Source: Datisca glomerata
Lineage: Eukaryota; Streptophyta; Magnoliopsida; Cucurbitales; Datiscaceae
Reading direction: 5' to 3'
Assembly: GCA_003255025.1 (NCBI GenBank)
Contig: QANY01013583.1
Location: 1,977,194 to 2,041,193, forward strand
DNA: 64,000 bases
Below, piece after piece: positions 1 through 12,097 of the stretch (positions are counted from its first letter, which is position 1; the number at the start of each line of letters is the position of its first letter). Position numbers and translations under genes: made by a program. The notes under the pieces were generated by a model. The model saw only the letters and a list, made by a program, of their open reading frames with translations. It did no database searches and was not told where the DNA came from.

Positions 1-1667
1 TTTTTCATCAGTGTGTTCAGCAGATCTCAGTCAACGGCTCAAATCTACTAAACATAACCTTCGGTTATGAATCCTAAACAAGAGGTGTTCTATCCAACCA
101 TCTGATTATTTTTTTATATAATAATTACACCACTACTTCTAAATTGGGCTTAGGGGGGAGAAATATTTTTTGACACAAATTGCACTTATGATTATATGAA
201 ATTTTAAATTGATAAGTCTTTTTGTATTTTCTCTACCAAAATTACATTTATTATGTCAATTATTAACAATATATTAATTATGAAGAATTAAGAGACAAAT
301 TAGTTTAAATATATCAAATTTTGTTAAAGAATTAGATAGATGAATAATTTGATATTGAAATTAATGTTTCAAATATTTTTTTTACCTTATTTAAGTATAT
401 ATTATATATAAATGAGACTAAGAGAGGAAAATATTTTTTGACACACGCTCTCACTATGTTATGAAATTCTCAACTGATACGTTTCTTGATATTCTCTCTA
501 CCAAAATCACATTTACTCTTTCAATTATTAAAAATATATAAGTTGTAAAAATTTCAGAGATAAATTAGTTTAAATATATCGAATTACATCAAAGAATTTT
601 ATAAGTGAATAATTTAATATCAATAGTTCAAATCTTTTTTATTCTTTTTAGGGAATAAAATTCATCAACAAAATAACAACAAGAAAACTAATTAATAATA
701 GTCAATATAACCACCAAATCAAAACACAAAGAGGAATCACATCAAACCAAATAGGACAAGAAACTAAAGTAGTGGCCTGCTTCACAATACAATCAATAAC
801 TAAATTACAGTATCTAGGACATGTCAAACTGAAATATTAATTAAAAAAAGTTATTAACTTTCTATAGCAACACAAAACCTTTGACAAAATATATCAACCT
901 TTAATAGATTGAATTCTTAGTATTTGACATAACAAGTCAGAATTTGATCAAACATTTTCATGTGTAGTTCTATTCGCATATTTATACATATTGTTTATTG
1001 TTGATTTTTTCAACACTTGCAACGCACATACAGTTGATTAGTCGTACAAAATAAACAAAGTAGAGAACTTTATTTATATATTTTTTAATGTGCATAGTTT
1101 AAAAGTTTAATGTTGATCAATCAAACTATCCTATGTCCTGTGTCCTCTGTCTTTCATTAGTTGTGTGCTCTCTGTAATCAGTACTTTGATGGACAAATTC
1201 CTCATCATGCAACAATAACAACTAATGAGTAAAAACTTGAACGATACAAAAAAACTTGTGCCCTTTGTAATTTATACATACAAACACGTATATAATATTA
1301 TATAATAACACACAAAATATATCTTTGAACTTGGATTGCTACACATTGTTAAACTTCTACATTTATATTGGAGATATCACATGTTCGAGTAAAATTATCA
1401 TCTAGTATTCTAAAATTTGAGTTACTAAAATTTGCAACTCAGACAAAAAAAATAGTACGAAGAGTTACTATGTTAGACTTTGTCATAACCATAATAAGAA
1501 GACTTAATTAACAAATTTAAGGCATTTTCTTTACATAACTCAAAATTTGGAAACCAATAAGGAAACGGACTTAACAGGTCTACATACATCACATGGACAA
1601 TATGTCATCATACAAGCATGTTGCGTTGAGTATGTAACAAGCTATTAAGAACATCGCATTTTCTTTG
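1..1667. other. AT-rich spacer with an old tandem duplication
   Basis: No gene is supported here; all frames are short. A diverged tandem duplication is visible: about 155-395 and about 422-640 both run from a gagaaatattttttgacac-like start through ctctaccaaaat, tcaattatta and a ttagtttaaatatatc block to a final tttcaaat-like end, with an offset near 268 bp. The rest, to the T1 boundary at 1668, is simple AT-rich sequence in which I see nothing further. Confidence 0.6.
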
Positions 1668-2566
1668 TGTAAAGGATTTTTCCCGTCCTCCTCAAGATTA
1701 AGGGAAAAATGTCTTGATCTCTCTCTATACTGTATGAGTGTTAGTGATATATAAAGAAATGCTTGATCGTCCAAAACTCTTTCAGAGTTGAAAAGTCTCC
1801 CCCATTGCCTGGGTCTCACTAAAATAACCAAATAATAATGAAAATATTAGATGAGGTCAAACATAGGATCACCCCAATTCATGGGATCTCCTTTCTTCTT
1901 TATCTTACATATGCCACACTTGACCGCCCATCAATCACTATCCCATGGCAGTTTCCTGTGGTTCCGAGACAATTAGTCAGAATCGCTTAGTGATTTACCA
2001 ATTTGTCTTGTCTAGGTGATGTAGTCTTACCCAATCAAACATGGTCACTTGACTGTTAGTCTAAACCCCATTTCCATTCTGAAGTTCTGTCTCATCCAGG
2101 AGGTAATCATTCTCCGTTCTCGAGATGTCAGTTCTCATTCTGGAGGCGATGATCTCCCATTCTTGAGATGTCAGTTCCCGTTCTGGAGGCGATGATCTCC
2201 CATTCTTGAGATATCAGTTCCTGTTTTGGAGGCGATGATCTCTCATTCTCGAGATGTCAGTTCCTATTCTAGAGGCGATGATCTTCCATTCTCGAGATGT
2301 CTTGCGACTTTAGCCAATCATCTGTTTCTTCTTTCTCGACGCTTCTCATGAATCCTAAATGAGTCCTTTTTCTTCCTCATGGCAGCGAAGTATTTTTTAC
2401 TTGTTCATTTGCCCCCATTACATTTCGACGATGTTCGTCGATCTGCAATGAATACTCTCAGCACGTGTCCCATTTTTTGGAGAACGACTATTCTTGATCT
2501 ACTTTCATCAATTCAATATCCTCTTTTATTCTGCAAAACATTAAGTGTTGTGCGAGAAATGTCACA
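1668..2566 (-). repeat. T1 3' LTR
   Basis: About 900 bp. Its low-coordinate part matches 9526-10143, starting from the shared tgtaaaggattttt / tgtaaaagattttt end. On the minus strand it begins TGTGACATTTC just after a purine tract (gcgaagggggagaa, about 2571-2585), which fits a polypurine tract, and it ends in CA at 1668. It contains a ~43-bp tandem array at about 2100-2310. The homologous LTR of T2 is 33077-34429. Confidence 0.8.
2100..2310. repeat. 43-bp tandem array in the T1 3' LTR
   Basis: About 4.5 units of ggaggcgatgatctcccattctYgagatgtcagttcccgttct type. The partner 5' LTR has only about 1.5-2 units (9960-10030) and the T2 LTR about 13 (33330-33960). The two LTRs of one insertion start identical, so the array has expanded or contracted. 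Confidence 0.85.
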
Positions 2567-2629
2567 AATATTCTCCCCCTTCGCCTGTTCGAAGGTCGTC
2601 TTCACCTCCTGCCAATTCCCAGGGCGCAC

Positions 2630-3465
2630 TCATGGATGACGATGGTATTTGGAAATAGGTGAGTTTCTTGGCGGCCCCGCCCATTAGAGCTTTGGTGAGC
2701 TTCCTGAAGGATTAGGTTGCACTGCATCAGATGTCCATTATGGATAAAGTCGTTAGCCTTAGTCATGGTCTAATGCAGGTAAAAAACTTTTAACTGTTCT
2801 CATTCATTTTTTGCTTTTGGTTTGCGTTCGTTCCACTAATCACTTAGTTATTTCTCCCTAGTAGGTCGTGACTTATCATAACAAGCTTTAGATAGATTTA
2901 CATGGTATGGAGCTCTAGCTGGCGAGCTGCGTAAATGAGGTTCGGGAAATTAACCAGGTTCATGATGCGATCCTTGCTGAACGGGAGCATCTAAAGGGAA
3001 TTGAGGCTGAGCTGCGACAAGCTAATGCCCATTTGACTGATGACCTAAATGTGGCTGCAACTGAACGGGTGAAGCTGGAAGCATCTTTGATGGAAGTGGA
3101 GATAGTAGCCGAAGCCAGCGGGGAAAATCTGGTAATAGTTGAAAGGAAGTTGGTTGAGGCTAAGGCTAAGTTGTCCGTAACAGAGATGAAATGGACCTCA
3201 ACCGAGGTGGCTCTGACTGAGGTGAAAGAGCGGGAAATGAGACTCGAGGGTCAGTATGAAGCCATTGTCAACAAGGTTGAGAAGATGGCCTATTTTTTGG
3301 GGTATCACAACTAAGTCTGACCAGACTCCTTGTATTCCTCTGGTTCCTCCTCCTGAAGTTTCCATTGACCCTGAGGCGGAGGCCCGTGCTGATCTCGTAA
3401 CAGAGACCCTAGTTGATACCTCAGAGGTTCCTGCTGAAGCTACTCACGAAGGGGAAACTTAGCTC
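2630..3465 (+). pseudogene. T1 antisense ORF (aORF), C-terminal part, with intron
   Basis: Runs opposite to T1 pol. Exon a (about 2630-2778) leads into an intron with GT at 2779 and AG at 2863-2864. Exon b holds a long, charged, coiled-coil-like stretch (open from 3033 to 3314) and then, after a frameshift, a proline-rich acidic tail ending at 3462. The same protein is coded opposite to pol in T2 (about 29060-30020, minus), including the intron position and a conserved GQYxAIxNKVEKMAY segment. The N-terminal domain visible in T2 is missing because the LTR begins nearby, so this copy is truncated. Antisense ORFs of this type are described for plant Tat elements; the function is unknown. Confidence 0.7.
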
Positions 3466-3764
3466 TTGGCGATTTTTCCTTTGTAATTCTTACCTTTATG
3501 TTCTATCCTTTCCCTCTTACTTTGTAGTTTTCCTTTTAATGAAGTGATCTTTTTGTAATATGTGCTTCCTATCTTTTCTAACGGTGATAACTTATTCTTC
3601 CTGTTTTTTGCTGTTTATACTTTTTATCCGTTGAGGTTGGAGTTCCATTTTTGATTGCAACGTAATGTGTCCATTCTCCCATATGTTTGTTGTAATTATT
3701 TTGTGATTGAGTGGGCTCATTTGGAGTCACTTGTTTCCACTTTTTTAGTCTTCTTTCCTTTTGA

Positions 3765-4112
3765 GAGTAGGAGTTATGGGATGCACCCCAAGGGTTTTCA
3801 TGTCACCAGTTTTTTTTTTTTGGAAGTAGGACTTATGAACTGCCATTCCTCAGGAATTTTTATGCCCTTAGTTCTTTCTGAGAGTACGACTTATGAGCTA
3901 CCCCTTCCAATGACTTTTTATGCTCTCAGTTCCTTCTGGGAGTAGGACTTATGAACTGCCCCTCCCAAGGACATTTTATGCCCTCAGTTCCTCCTGGGAG
4001 TAAGACTTATGAACTGCCTCTCCCAATGACTTTTTATGCTCTTAGTTCATTCTGAGAGTAGGACTTATGAACTGCGCCTCTCAAGGACTTTTTATGCCTT
4101 TAGTTTTGTTAT
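3765..4112. repeat. ~57-bp tandem repeats in the T1 3' UTR
   Basis: About six units built on cttatgaactgcccctccca, aggactttttatgccctcag and ttcctcctgggagtaggact. The same repeat, inverted with the element, lies at the same place in T2 (28465-28870). Unit length is not a multiple of three, so the open frames across it are incidental. Variable tandem repeats in the 3' UTR are known for Tat/Ogre elements. Confidence 0.85.
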
Positions 4113-5600
4113 CAGTAATAGTCCGACTGAGGAGAGAAGTTCGACGCTACTATTTTTGTGTGGAAAACATTTGAGGAAGAAGTACGGGGAATATGTCTCA
4201 TCATAATGAGTATTTTACATTCTTTACACAAAATATTTTTCAGATTAATTGCGTTCCATGGTTTTTTCAATTCCGTTCCTTCACCCGTTTCCAGGTGGTA
4301 ATAACCGCTTCCTCCTATTTTACAGATGATGTACGGTCCTTCCCATGTTGGCCCGAGCTTTCCTTCCATTTGAAAGATTTTTTAGGACCAGTTCTCCTGT
4401 CTAGAATTCTCGTCTCCACACTTTTTTTTTGAAAAATATGATCTCTTTTTCTGATTGTTACGGGCCATTTTGATCATGGCCGCTTCTCTTCTTCTGTCTA
4501 GTTCATCAAGACCACTTTTTCAGGAGCTCCTCATTTTGTTGTTCGTTTAGTTCTGACATGATGGTGGGGCTCCAAGTTTTTTATGGGATGACCGCTTCTG
4601 CTCCATATGATAATGCAAACATGGTTTCTCCTGTTGTTTCTTTCGGGGTCATTCTATATGCCCAAAGGACTGTGGGTAGCTCTTCTACTCATTTTCCTTT
4701 TGCGGATTCTAGACGCTTCTTTAGGTTATCAAGTATGACTTAGTTTGATCTTTTCGCTTGTCCATTCCCCTAGGGGTAATAAGGCGTGAAGAAGCGATTC
4801 ATGATTTTTAGATCTTTACAAAATGTTCTTACCAAGATCTCGGTATACTGAAGTCCATTGTCTGATACCAAGATCTGGGGGATCCCATATCTACACACCA
4901 AGTTCTTCCATAGGAACCCTTTTACCTCTTCCTCACAAATTTTGGAGAAGGCTTCAGCCTCGATCCATTTAGTGGAATAGTTTGTTACAACTAACAATAA
5001 TCATTTTTAGTAGGTGTCATAGGGAGTGGTTCGAAAATTTCTAGGGCCCATTGCATGAACGACCAAGGACTAACTTTAATTTTGAGTTCCCTAGGGGCCA
5101 ATTTTGCTATGGGTGCAAAAAGTTGACACTTGTCACATTTTTTCACATATTGTTTGGCGTGTAGATGCATTTGGAACTAGTAGTATCCTTCATTCATGAC
5201 TTTATAGGCTAGTGATCTGCCTCTGGTGTGGTTTCCGCAGGTGCCCTCATGAATTCCCGCTAGTACACATTGGGCTTCTTTTTCTCGTAGGCACTCTGGG
5301 TATGGTCCTACAAACATTTTCTTATATAGTATCTTTTTAAGCATTATGTACCTGATACTTCCTTGTCGTGTCTTTTTGGCAAGTAGCTTATCTTCAAAAA
5401 GCATTCCATTTTCGAGCAAGCAGATTATGCTGTCCTGCCATCTGGGCTCCCGTTCAATTTCTATATCTGCCACATTAGTTAAAGGGAATGAGATGCTTGG
5501 TTCTTTCAGAACTTCTACGGGGAAAAGGAGGTGTAATGAAGATCCCAGGTTTTCCAAGGCATCAGCATGCCCGTTCTCCATTCTTGGAATTTGTTGGATT
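4113..5600 (-). pseudogene. T1 integrase (pol C-terminal part)
   Basis: Three open pieces on the minus strand in the right order. 5581-5177 has the end of the second RNase H (ENGHADAL) and the zinc-binding H2C2 region (H..H near GNHTRGRS). 4997-4770 has catalytic-core sequence (VTNYSTKWIEAEAF, then VSDNG with the second acidic residue). 4369-4240 has the C-terminal LGPTWEGPY motif and PWNAINLK end typical of plant gypsy pol. Between the pieces are stops and frame changes. Integrase would insert the cDNA into host DNA; this copy cannot. Confidence 0.8.
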
Positions 5601-6330
5601 TCATAATTTTAAAAGTTTTGAGGAGATCTTTTGCCCGTTGTAAGTATTTTATCATCTGTTAATCCTTTGCTATGTATTCTCCCGTGACCTATTTTATGAT
5701 TAGCATAGAATCACAGAAAATCTTAACTTCAGTTACTTCATATTCTTGTAGCAGGGATATTCCTGCGATCAGCGTGTCATATTCTGCTTCATTATTTGAC
5801 GTATTAAATTAGAAGGAGATGGAATGCTCCAATACTTCCCCAAAGGGTGTTTGTGCCACCACCCCTACTCATTCTCCTCTTTTGTTTGAAGCCACGTCTA
5901 CAAAGAGCATCCATGCTCCACTTTCTTTTGTTTGGTGAGCTTCCAGTTCAACTTCCCCTCCTGTGAAGTCGGCTAAGAAGTCCGCTAATGCCTGTCCTTT
6001 TATTGATGCTCGGGGCTCGTAGCTGATGTCGTATTGGTTCAGCTCAATTGACCATTTTGTTATTCTTCCACTTGTCTCCGTCAAGTTCAGAAGGCTTTTA
6101 TTAGGGTATTCAGTCAAAACTTTGATGTTGTAGGCTTGGAAGTAGGGTCTGAGCTTTTGTGCTGCAGTTACAACTGCTACTACTAGTTTCTCCATTCGTT
6201 TATACCTTATTTCTGCCGCTACAAGACTTTTACTTACAAAGTATACATGCTTCTGCTTCCTTTATTTTTCTTCAATGAGTACCACACTCACTACCCTCAT
6301 TGACACGACTACGTATAACAGAAGTTGTTC
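5600..6330 (-). pseudogene. T1 dual RNase H region
   Basis: The open piece 6195-5869 contains the end of the RT-linked RNase H domain, then WMLFVDVASNKRGE, the start of a second RNase H-like domain, followed in other frames by NNEAEYD and CDSMLI motifs. Two successive RNase H domains are a known hallmark of Tat pol. The FVDxASN motif keeps its first acidic residue. T2 carries the same arrangement at 26515-27115. Confidence 0.75.
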
Positions 6331-7260
6331 ACCTAGAATAGGTCTGGAGAGTAATCGAGGGGGGGGGGGGAGGTAGTCAGGTACTCTTTAATTTTTGTAA
6401 ACACTTCTTCACAGTCTTTATTCCAATCGCTCATGAAAATTTTCCACAATCTTTTGAAAAAAGGTTTGCATCTGTCTGTTGACCTGGAGATGGACCTGTT
6501 TATGGCGGCCAATCTTCCCGCTAGTCCCTGGATTTCTTTGAGATTCCGCGGGGACCTCATTTTCATAATTGCCTTCACTTGGTCTGGGTTTACTTCGATT
6601 TCTCGTTGTGTAAATATATGTCCAGGGAACTTTTCTACTGACACCCCAAAAGTGCATTTTCCTATGGGTTTAGCTTCATGGAATTTTGCCTTAAAACAGA
6701 GAAGACTTCTTTAAGGTCATAAATGTGGTCTCCCCGCTTCTTACTTTTGACCAGCATGTCATCAACATAAACTTCCATATTTTTTCCAATTTTCTCGTGA
6801 GAAACTTTGTTCATCAACCTTTGATAAGTCGCGCCAGCATTTTTTTAACTCAAAGTGCATGACTTTGTAGCGATAGACTTCATACTCAGTAATGAAGGAA
6901 GTCTTTTCCTGCTTGGGTTGGAACATACTTATCTGAATGTAACTTGGGTAAGCGTGCACAAAGATGAGCAGTTTGGGCCCAGAAGTGGCGTCTACCATAT
7001 GATTTATCCTTGGCAGTGGGTATTCATCTCTAGGGCGTGCTTTGTTTAGGTCAGTGAAGTCAACGCAAATTCCCCACTTCTCGTTCTATTTTCATACGAT
7101 TACTACGTTAGCGAGCCATTCAGGGTAGTTCACCCTTCTGATGAAACCTGCCACTAAGAGTTTCTCAACTTATTCTTTGATCGCTTGATTCCTCTCAAAG
7201 GTGATGCTTCTCTTTTTTTATTTCACAGGTTTCACAGTGGGATTAGTGTTCAATCTGTGG
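6330..7260 (-). pseudogene. T1 reverse transcriptase
   Basis: Minus-strand pieces read as plant gypsy RT: LNKARPRDEYPLPRI and then ATSGPKLL upstream, EKTSFITEYEVYRYKVM in 6998-6762, the catalytic YVDD coded at 6769-6758, and the connection domain with the DWNKDCEEVF tether in 6644-6333. Stops and at least two frameshifts interrupt it, and a run of ten or more G on the plus strand near 6360-6370 lies at the RNase H boundary. Confidence 0.8.
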
Positions 7261-7739
7261 TAGATGATTTCCTCTGGGATGTCAGGAATTTCCTGCGCAG
7301 CTGCCGTGAACACATCTTTGTTTTCCCTTAGGAATTCTATCAACTTCTTTTCTTCACTTTCTTCGAGACGGGCACCGATGCTTGTTACCTTCTGGGTCCC
7401 TTTCTCTAAGCATAGGGGCTCCGCTTCCTCTCTTGCCTCGTACCTTGGGTCATCTTGACCGTCTCCCTATAATTGTTATAGATCCATGGTCCCTCGACCT
7501 TTTTTATGACTTTCTTCTTTATAGATTCTAAAGCAGTTACTGAACAGATACGAGTCATGGCCTAATCACCTTTTATTGTTTTCTCTCCTTCTGGGGACAG
7601 GTACTTCAACACTTGGTAGATCGTTGAGGGTACAACTTTCATCTTGCAGTCAAGTACTTCCTAGGACTGCGTTATTTCCAGCACCATGAATTCGCTCATA
7701 TGGTTAAACGGGTATGCGTTTACTGGGAGCGTTAGGGTT

Positions 7740-8060
7740 CTTTCTTAATAGCTAATGGCTCTGTTGAATCCGATCAATGGTTGTGATGTTCCTTGTAATA
7801 TCTGATCACCATGGACATTTTCTCTACGGTTACCCGATATAAGATGTTTATTGCACTTCCATCGTCTACCAAGACTCTCCTTAACAAGCGGTTGCCAACC
7901 TGAATTGAAATAACGATGGCATCATTGTGGTGCTCGTCATTTTCTAGATCGGTGCCGCCGAACACAAGTGGCAAGTCCCTGTTGCTAGTTGAGTGCTTCA
8001 GTTGATATCTTTCCAATGCTGGCTGTTTACAGTATATCTTCCTTTCCTTTTTTGTCATCC
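7740..8060 (-). pseudogene. T1 aspartic protease
   Basis: Open piece 8058-7774. It carries the retropepsin active site as VLVDDGSAINIL in place of the usual D-(S/T)-G context, preceded by HNDAIVISIQVG, as in Tat proteases. It lies between gag and RT, as expected for Ty3/gypsy. In functional copies it would cut the Gag-Pol precursor. Confidence 0.75.
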
Positions 8061-8289
8061 CTTCTTACTCGGTTAATGCTATAACCTTCTTTGATCAGTT
8101 GTTCAATATAATCTTTAAGCTAGAAGCAGTCTCGCGTGTAATGTCCGTTGCTCTTATGATAGGAGTAGTATTTGTCGCTGTCTTTGTAGCTAGGATTCCT
8201 TAGTGAACGGGGCTGGTCTTTTCATCCAAGGTTCATTTTTTTTTAATTTTCTCCACTATTTGGTTGACTGAGATGGTCAACGATGTGTA

Positions 8290-9460
8290 GATCTTGTCCA
8301 TCGGGTGAATTCTATCAAGATCTCACCTCCGTTGGGAGTTTCTGTTCTCTTGGGCCCTCTTCCCATCCACACTTTCCTGTTTCATCATGCTTCCTCCCCT
8401 CGAGTCTTGAGCTCCTTTCCCGCTTCTGAGACTCTTCTTCATTCCATTCAACAGTTTTTCGCATACTTCTTTTATCTTCTTCCAACGTAATATAAGCTCA
8501 TGTCCGTTGAAAAACATCCACCATGAAAACGGACTTTACTTTGAACATGTCTTCAAAGAAAGGAGATGTCGGCTCTAGACCTCATCGGAAGACCAATCTG
8601 GCAAACCGGTCATCGCAGTTCTCGATCTTGACCATTTTGTCTTTGAAGTGGTGGGTGTATTCTCGTAGGAAATCCCCTTCCTTGGTGAAGATCGTCATTA
8701 GATGTTCTGAGTCTTCCATGACAGTACGGTATGTCGAGTACTGTTCTATAAAAACTGAGGACATAATGGCAAAGTTAGTGATGGAGTGCATTGGCAAGGA
8801 GTGGTACCACTTCAAAGTCGTCCCGTCTAAACTGGTAGGGGACATCCTACACATCATCTTTTTGTCATGTTGGTACAACGCCATGTCTTGTTTAAATCAT
8901 CAGAGATGGTCTACGAGATCGAACTTTCTTCCGTAACATTTGAACCTAGGCTCGGTGAATTTTTTGGGTACAAATGCTGCTAGAACTTTTGGGCCTAACT
9001 GTGTCCTAATAAGAGACTCGAGGTCTCTTTTACCCATCCTCCTGAGATTCCTCATCTCTATCATTTTTTGGTCGAACAGCTCCTCAACTGCTTCTTTTGA
9101 CATGATTCGGGGTCCCGAACCTCTCCTGTAGTTTCCTTTACAAGGTTTCAAGATTGGACTTCTTCTTTTCGTCTATACTCTTATCGTTCTCGCGGTCCCT
9201 TTGCCTTTTGTTTCGTCGGTTGCCCTCAGAGTGTGTTTCTAGTTCGTCATCATTCACTCGTTGGCTTACTTCTGCTTGAGTTTTTGCATGTTCTTGTTGT
9301 AACGTGTTGATTTGATCTTGCACATTCTGCCATGCATTATGCATCGCTTCAGTATTCCTTCTTTCCATCTCGTGCATCCCGTTAAGGATCGTCTGCAACA
9401 TTTCCATGGGTGGGGTCTGTTGTTTCCATTTAGAGCCATGTTGGATCTAGTTCTAGACAT
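8290..9460 (-). pseudogene. T1 gag
   Basis: Three consecutive minus-strand pieces. 9460/9407-9138 is a Gln/Asn/Glu-rich N-terminus. 9151-8900 is a basic region with PKVLAAFVPKKF. 8884-8582 is the gag retrotransposon domain, with DGTTLKWYHSLP and FIEQYS motifs. The best start is the ATG at 9460, about 65 bp from the LTR end, with a frameshift after about 18 codons. Nothing intact remains. Confidence 0.75.
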
Positions 9461-9504
9461 GTTTATAATTTTTTAGGGTAGGTCTATTGAGCTTTTTTTA
9501 GGCT

Positions 9505-9525
9505 TTCTCAATGAAAGCACCAAAA
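9505..9525 (-). other. T1 candidate primer binding site
   Basis: Right after the LTR end (CA at 9526) the minus strand reads ttttggtgctttcattgag. Position and the TGG start fit a primer binding site. I cannot assign the tRNA. Confidence 0.4.
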
Positions 9526-10143
9526 TGTAAAAGATTTTTCCCGTCCTCCTCAAGATTAAGGGAAAATGTATTAATCTCTCGCCATATTGTATTAGTGTTA
9601 GTGATACATAAATAAATGCTTGATCGTCCAAAACTCCTCCAGAGTTTAAAAGTCTCCCCCATTGCCTGAGTCTCACTAAAATAACCAAATAATAATGAAA
9701 ATATCAGATGATGTCAGGCCTAGGATCACCCTCATTCGTGGGATCTCCTGTCTTCTTTATCTTACATCTGTCACACTCAATCGCCCATCAGTCACTATCA
9801 CATGGCAGTTCCCTGTGGTTTTGAGCTAATTAGTCAAAACTGCTTAGTGACTTACCAATTTGTCTTGTCCGGGTGATGCAGTCTTACCCAATCAATCACG
9901 GCTACTTGAGTGTCAGTCTGACCCCCCTTTCTGTTCTGAAGTTCTATCTCGTCCAAGAGGTAATGATTCCCCGTTCTCGAAATGTCAGTTCCCGTTCTGG
10001 AGGCGATGATCTTCTATTCTCGAGATGTCTCGCGACTTTAGCTAATCATCCATTTTTTCTTTCTCAATGCTACTCATGAGTACTGGGTGAGTCCCTTTTC
10101 TTCCTCGTGAAAGTGACGTATTTTTTTACCTATTCACTTTGCT
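9526..10143 (-). repeat. T1 5' LTR, outer end missing
   Basis: Matches the T1 3' LTR over about 620 bp, then stops abruptly near 10143, where the 3' LTR continues for about 150 bp more with cattacatttcgacg and further sequence. The following sequence (ctccaagtactcaattcaa) is unrelated. The U3 end was therefore deleted or replaced. Confidence 0.75.
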
Positions 10144-10415
10144 CCAAGTACTCAATTCAATTGGGAGTTCAAAAAAATTCATCATTTGGGATAATTAAGA
10201 TTCATGAATGTTTGTGAACTTCTTGTCTCAACATAGAAATGAGGCTAAATCCTTTGAATCCTCAATCCCGACTTAGATCTCAAATCTCTATTCCGAAGGC
10301 TAAGAATTTGTTTTCCCTGGATTCATTGAACATGGATAAATTCTAGATCATTTATATTGGAACCCAACTTTATTGCACCGTTGAAGGTATCATACTGTAA
10401 ATATAACTCATTTAA
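10144..10415. other. Unassigned spacer left of the TIR element
   Basis: No ORF of note and no repeat that I can match in the window. Confidence 0.4.
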
Positions 10416-10425
10416 AGTTTGAGGT

Positions 10426-10673
10426 ATGGGTGTTCATGGTTCAGTTTGATAATAACACTGAACCGAAATGAACCGTGAGTTTCGATTTGGTTCTTTGGTT
10501 TGGCACTATTAATTAAAAATAATGTTTCAAAAATATTTTCAAATAATATTATTCTGAACCGAACTGAAATCTCAGTTCTCTAATTTTTCTTGAACCGAAC
10601 CTAATTTATATAAAGAATCGACCCAACCGGTCATTTCTTGTTCAGTTTGGTTCGGTTCGACCAGTTCACCCTT
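10426..10673. mobile_element. Small non-autonomous TIR element (MITE-like)
   Basis: 248 bp, flanked by a perfect 10-bp direct repeat AGTTTGAGGT (10416-10425 and 10674-10683). The ends are imperfect inverted repeats: atgggtgttcatggttcag on the left and gttcggttcgaccagttcacccTT on the right. The inside is rich in gaaccg/cggttc runs, common in plant TIR elements. There is no coding capacity. Ten bp of duplication fits Mutator-like better than hAT (8 bp), but I cannot assign a superfamily. Confidence 0.7.
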
Positions 10674-10908
10674 AGTTTGAGGTTTATTTTTATAAATAAA
10701 GTACATGCAACATAAATCATGTAAATTATTTTGAAGTATATAAGACTTAAATGAGGTATATGCAACACAAATTATGTACCTAAGACGATGTACCTTATTT
10801 ATTTGCATTAAGCTCATCTTGATCATTAAGGTTATAGCATTGTACCATACCGTTAAAAGTATAGTAGAATGACCCTGAAACCAGATGATCAAATGGCATA
10901 GTGATGTG

Positions 10909-12096
10909 TGTTAAGCTTAGTCAATAGGAGAATTTTGATAACGACAAATACATGTACTGTTTTTTTTAATTAACTGTGTAGGTCATAGATAAAGTGAAAA
11001 TCATATTGAAAACACTTAATCTTAAGTTGTTTATGCAAAAACAATAAAGGGTAGACAATAATGTACATGGCGAGTTACACGCGGTATATTACGAAGGGTT
11101 TCCAAGCATATCAAATGAACTCCAAACGATCTGAATTAATGTTGGTTGAACTCACAATGCTTCAAGGAACTCAGAACCAGATCGAACCGCTCAAGAATCA
11201 GACCTTAGAAGACCAAACCAGATAGAACTGTGTGAAAATGCCAAAGACTGGCTCACCCTCAATTCGGTGTCCGAACCGGCTCAATTTTGGAGGATTTTTC
11301 AATCATGCCGGTGGGAAACCAGTGCAGCGGTTTGGGACCGGTCTGACTGATTCCCTAACTAGTGCAACCGGTTACTACGTCTGGAAATTACTTGAGTAAT
11401 TACTTCAAAGCGGTCACACCGGGTTTCCAAATCGGTTGAACCGGTTTAGGGATGGATTTTTAACCTATAAATAGCCAAGCATTTTTTCATTTCCACCACA
11501 CCTCTCCTCTCATCTCCAACAATGTTTTGTAGTGTTTTACTCTTTGAAAGGCTTGTAGTTTGAGCGAATATTTGATATTTTCTAGAGATAAGCTACTATA
11601 AATTATGAGCGAAAAATTGAGAGATCTACTATTTGAGAGATAAATTTTGTAAGAGATTCGAAGATTTTGATCGAGCTGTATTGTCAATGCCTGATTGGCA
11701 CCATAAGCCAATAAGGTTTGTAAAGGTTTGGTCTTCACCGTAAAGAAAATCGTTTGAGAAAAATCTTCAAGGAGAGATCTTTTGAGCTTGGACATAGGGA
11801 TAGGTTTTCCCAAACCATGCATGTAAAAATATTGTACGTCAAATCTCTCTTCCGTACTCTTTTATTTACATGCTATTTACTTTTTGTTCTTAATTTATCG
11901 CACGTTTAATTTCCGTATTTTAATATTCTACATCATTATAATTTTATTTATTTAATTGTTCATGTATTAAATATTGTTTGCTCGATTTAATTTGTCATTC
12001 ATTTTATATTTCAAGTAATTTTATTTTTATTATATATCAAAATATTTCTTTCTAAACTATTTTCCTTAAAAAAAGGGGTGTCTTATTGACCCTACA
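10909..12096 (+). repeat. S1 5' LTR
   Basis: Begins TGTTAAGC and ends CCTACA, 1188 bp. It matches 24798-25997 throughout, including tatattacgaagggt, the ccggttt-rich middle, tataaatagccaagcatttt (a likely TATA region near 11466) and the aaaaggggtg end block. Confidence 0.9.
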
Positions 12097-12097
12097 A

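Larger units (their letters stand above)
1668..10143 (-). mobile_element. T1: Tat-lineage Ty3/gypsy LTR retrotransposon, decayed
   Basis: Read on the minus strand the order is 5' LTR (10143-9526), gag, protease, RT, RNase H, second RNase H, integrase, tandem-repeat 3' UTR, antisense ORF, 3' LTR (2566-1668). Protease-RT-RNase H-integrase order marks Ty3/gypsy. A second RNase H domain before integrase and an antisense ORF between pol and the 3' LTR are known features of the plant Tat lineage. Stops and frameshifts break every gene. The 5' LTR lacks about 280 bp at its outer end, so no target duplication can be read. The name T1 is mine. Confidence 0.85.

Noticed and set aside
3655..3945. Plus-strand open frame after the T1 antisense ORF
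   Set aside because: It runs into the T1 3' UTR repeat and has no counterpart in T2.
6360..6370. Run of G as a possible regulatory G-tract
   Set aside because: Isolated homopolymer in a dead pol gene; more likely slippage or sequence error.
9873..10079. Plus-strand ORF in the T1 5' LTR
   Set aside because: Shadow frame inside an LTR; not conserved in the partner LTR.
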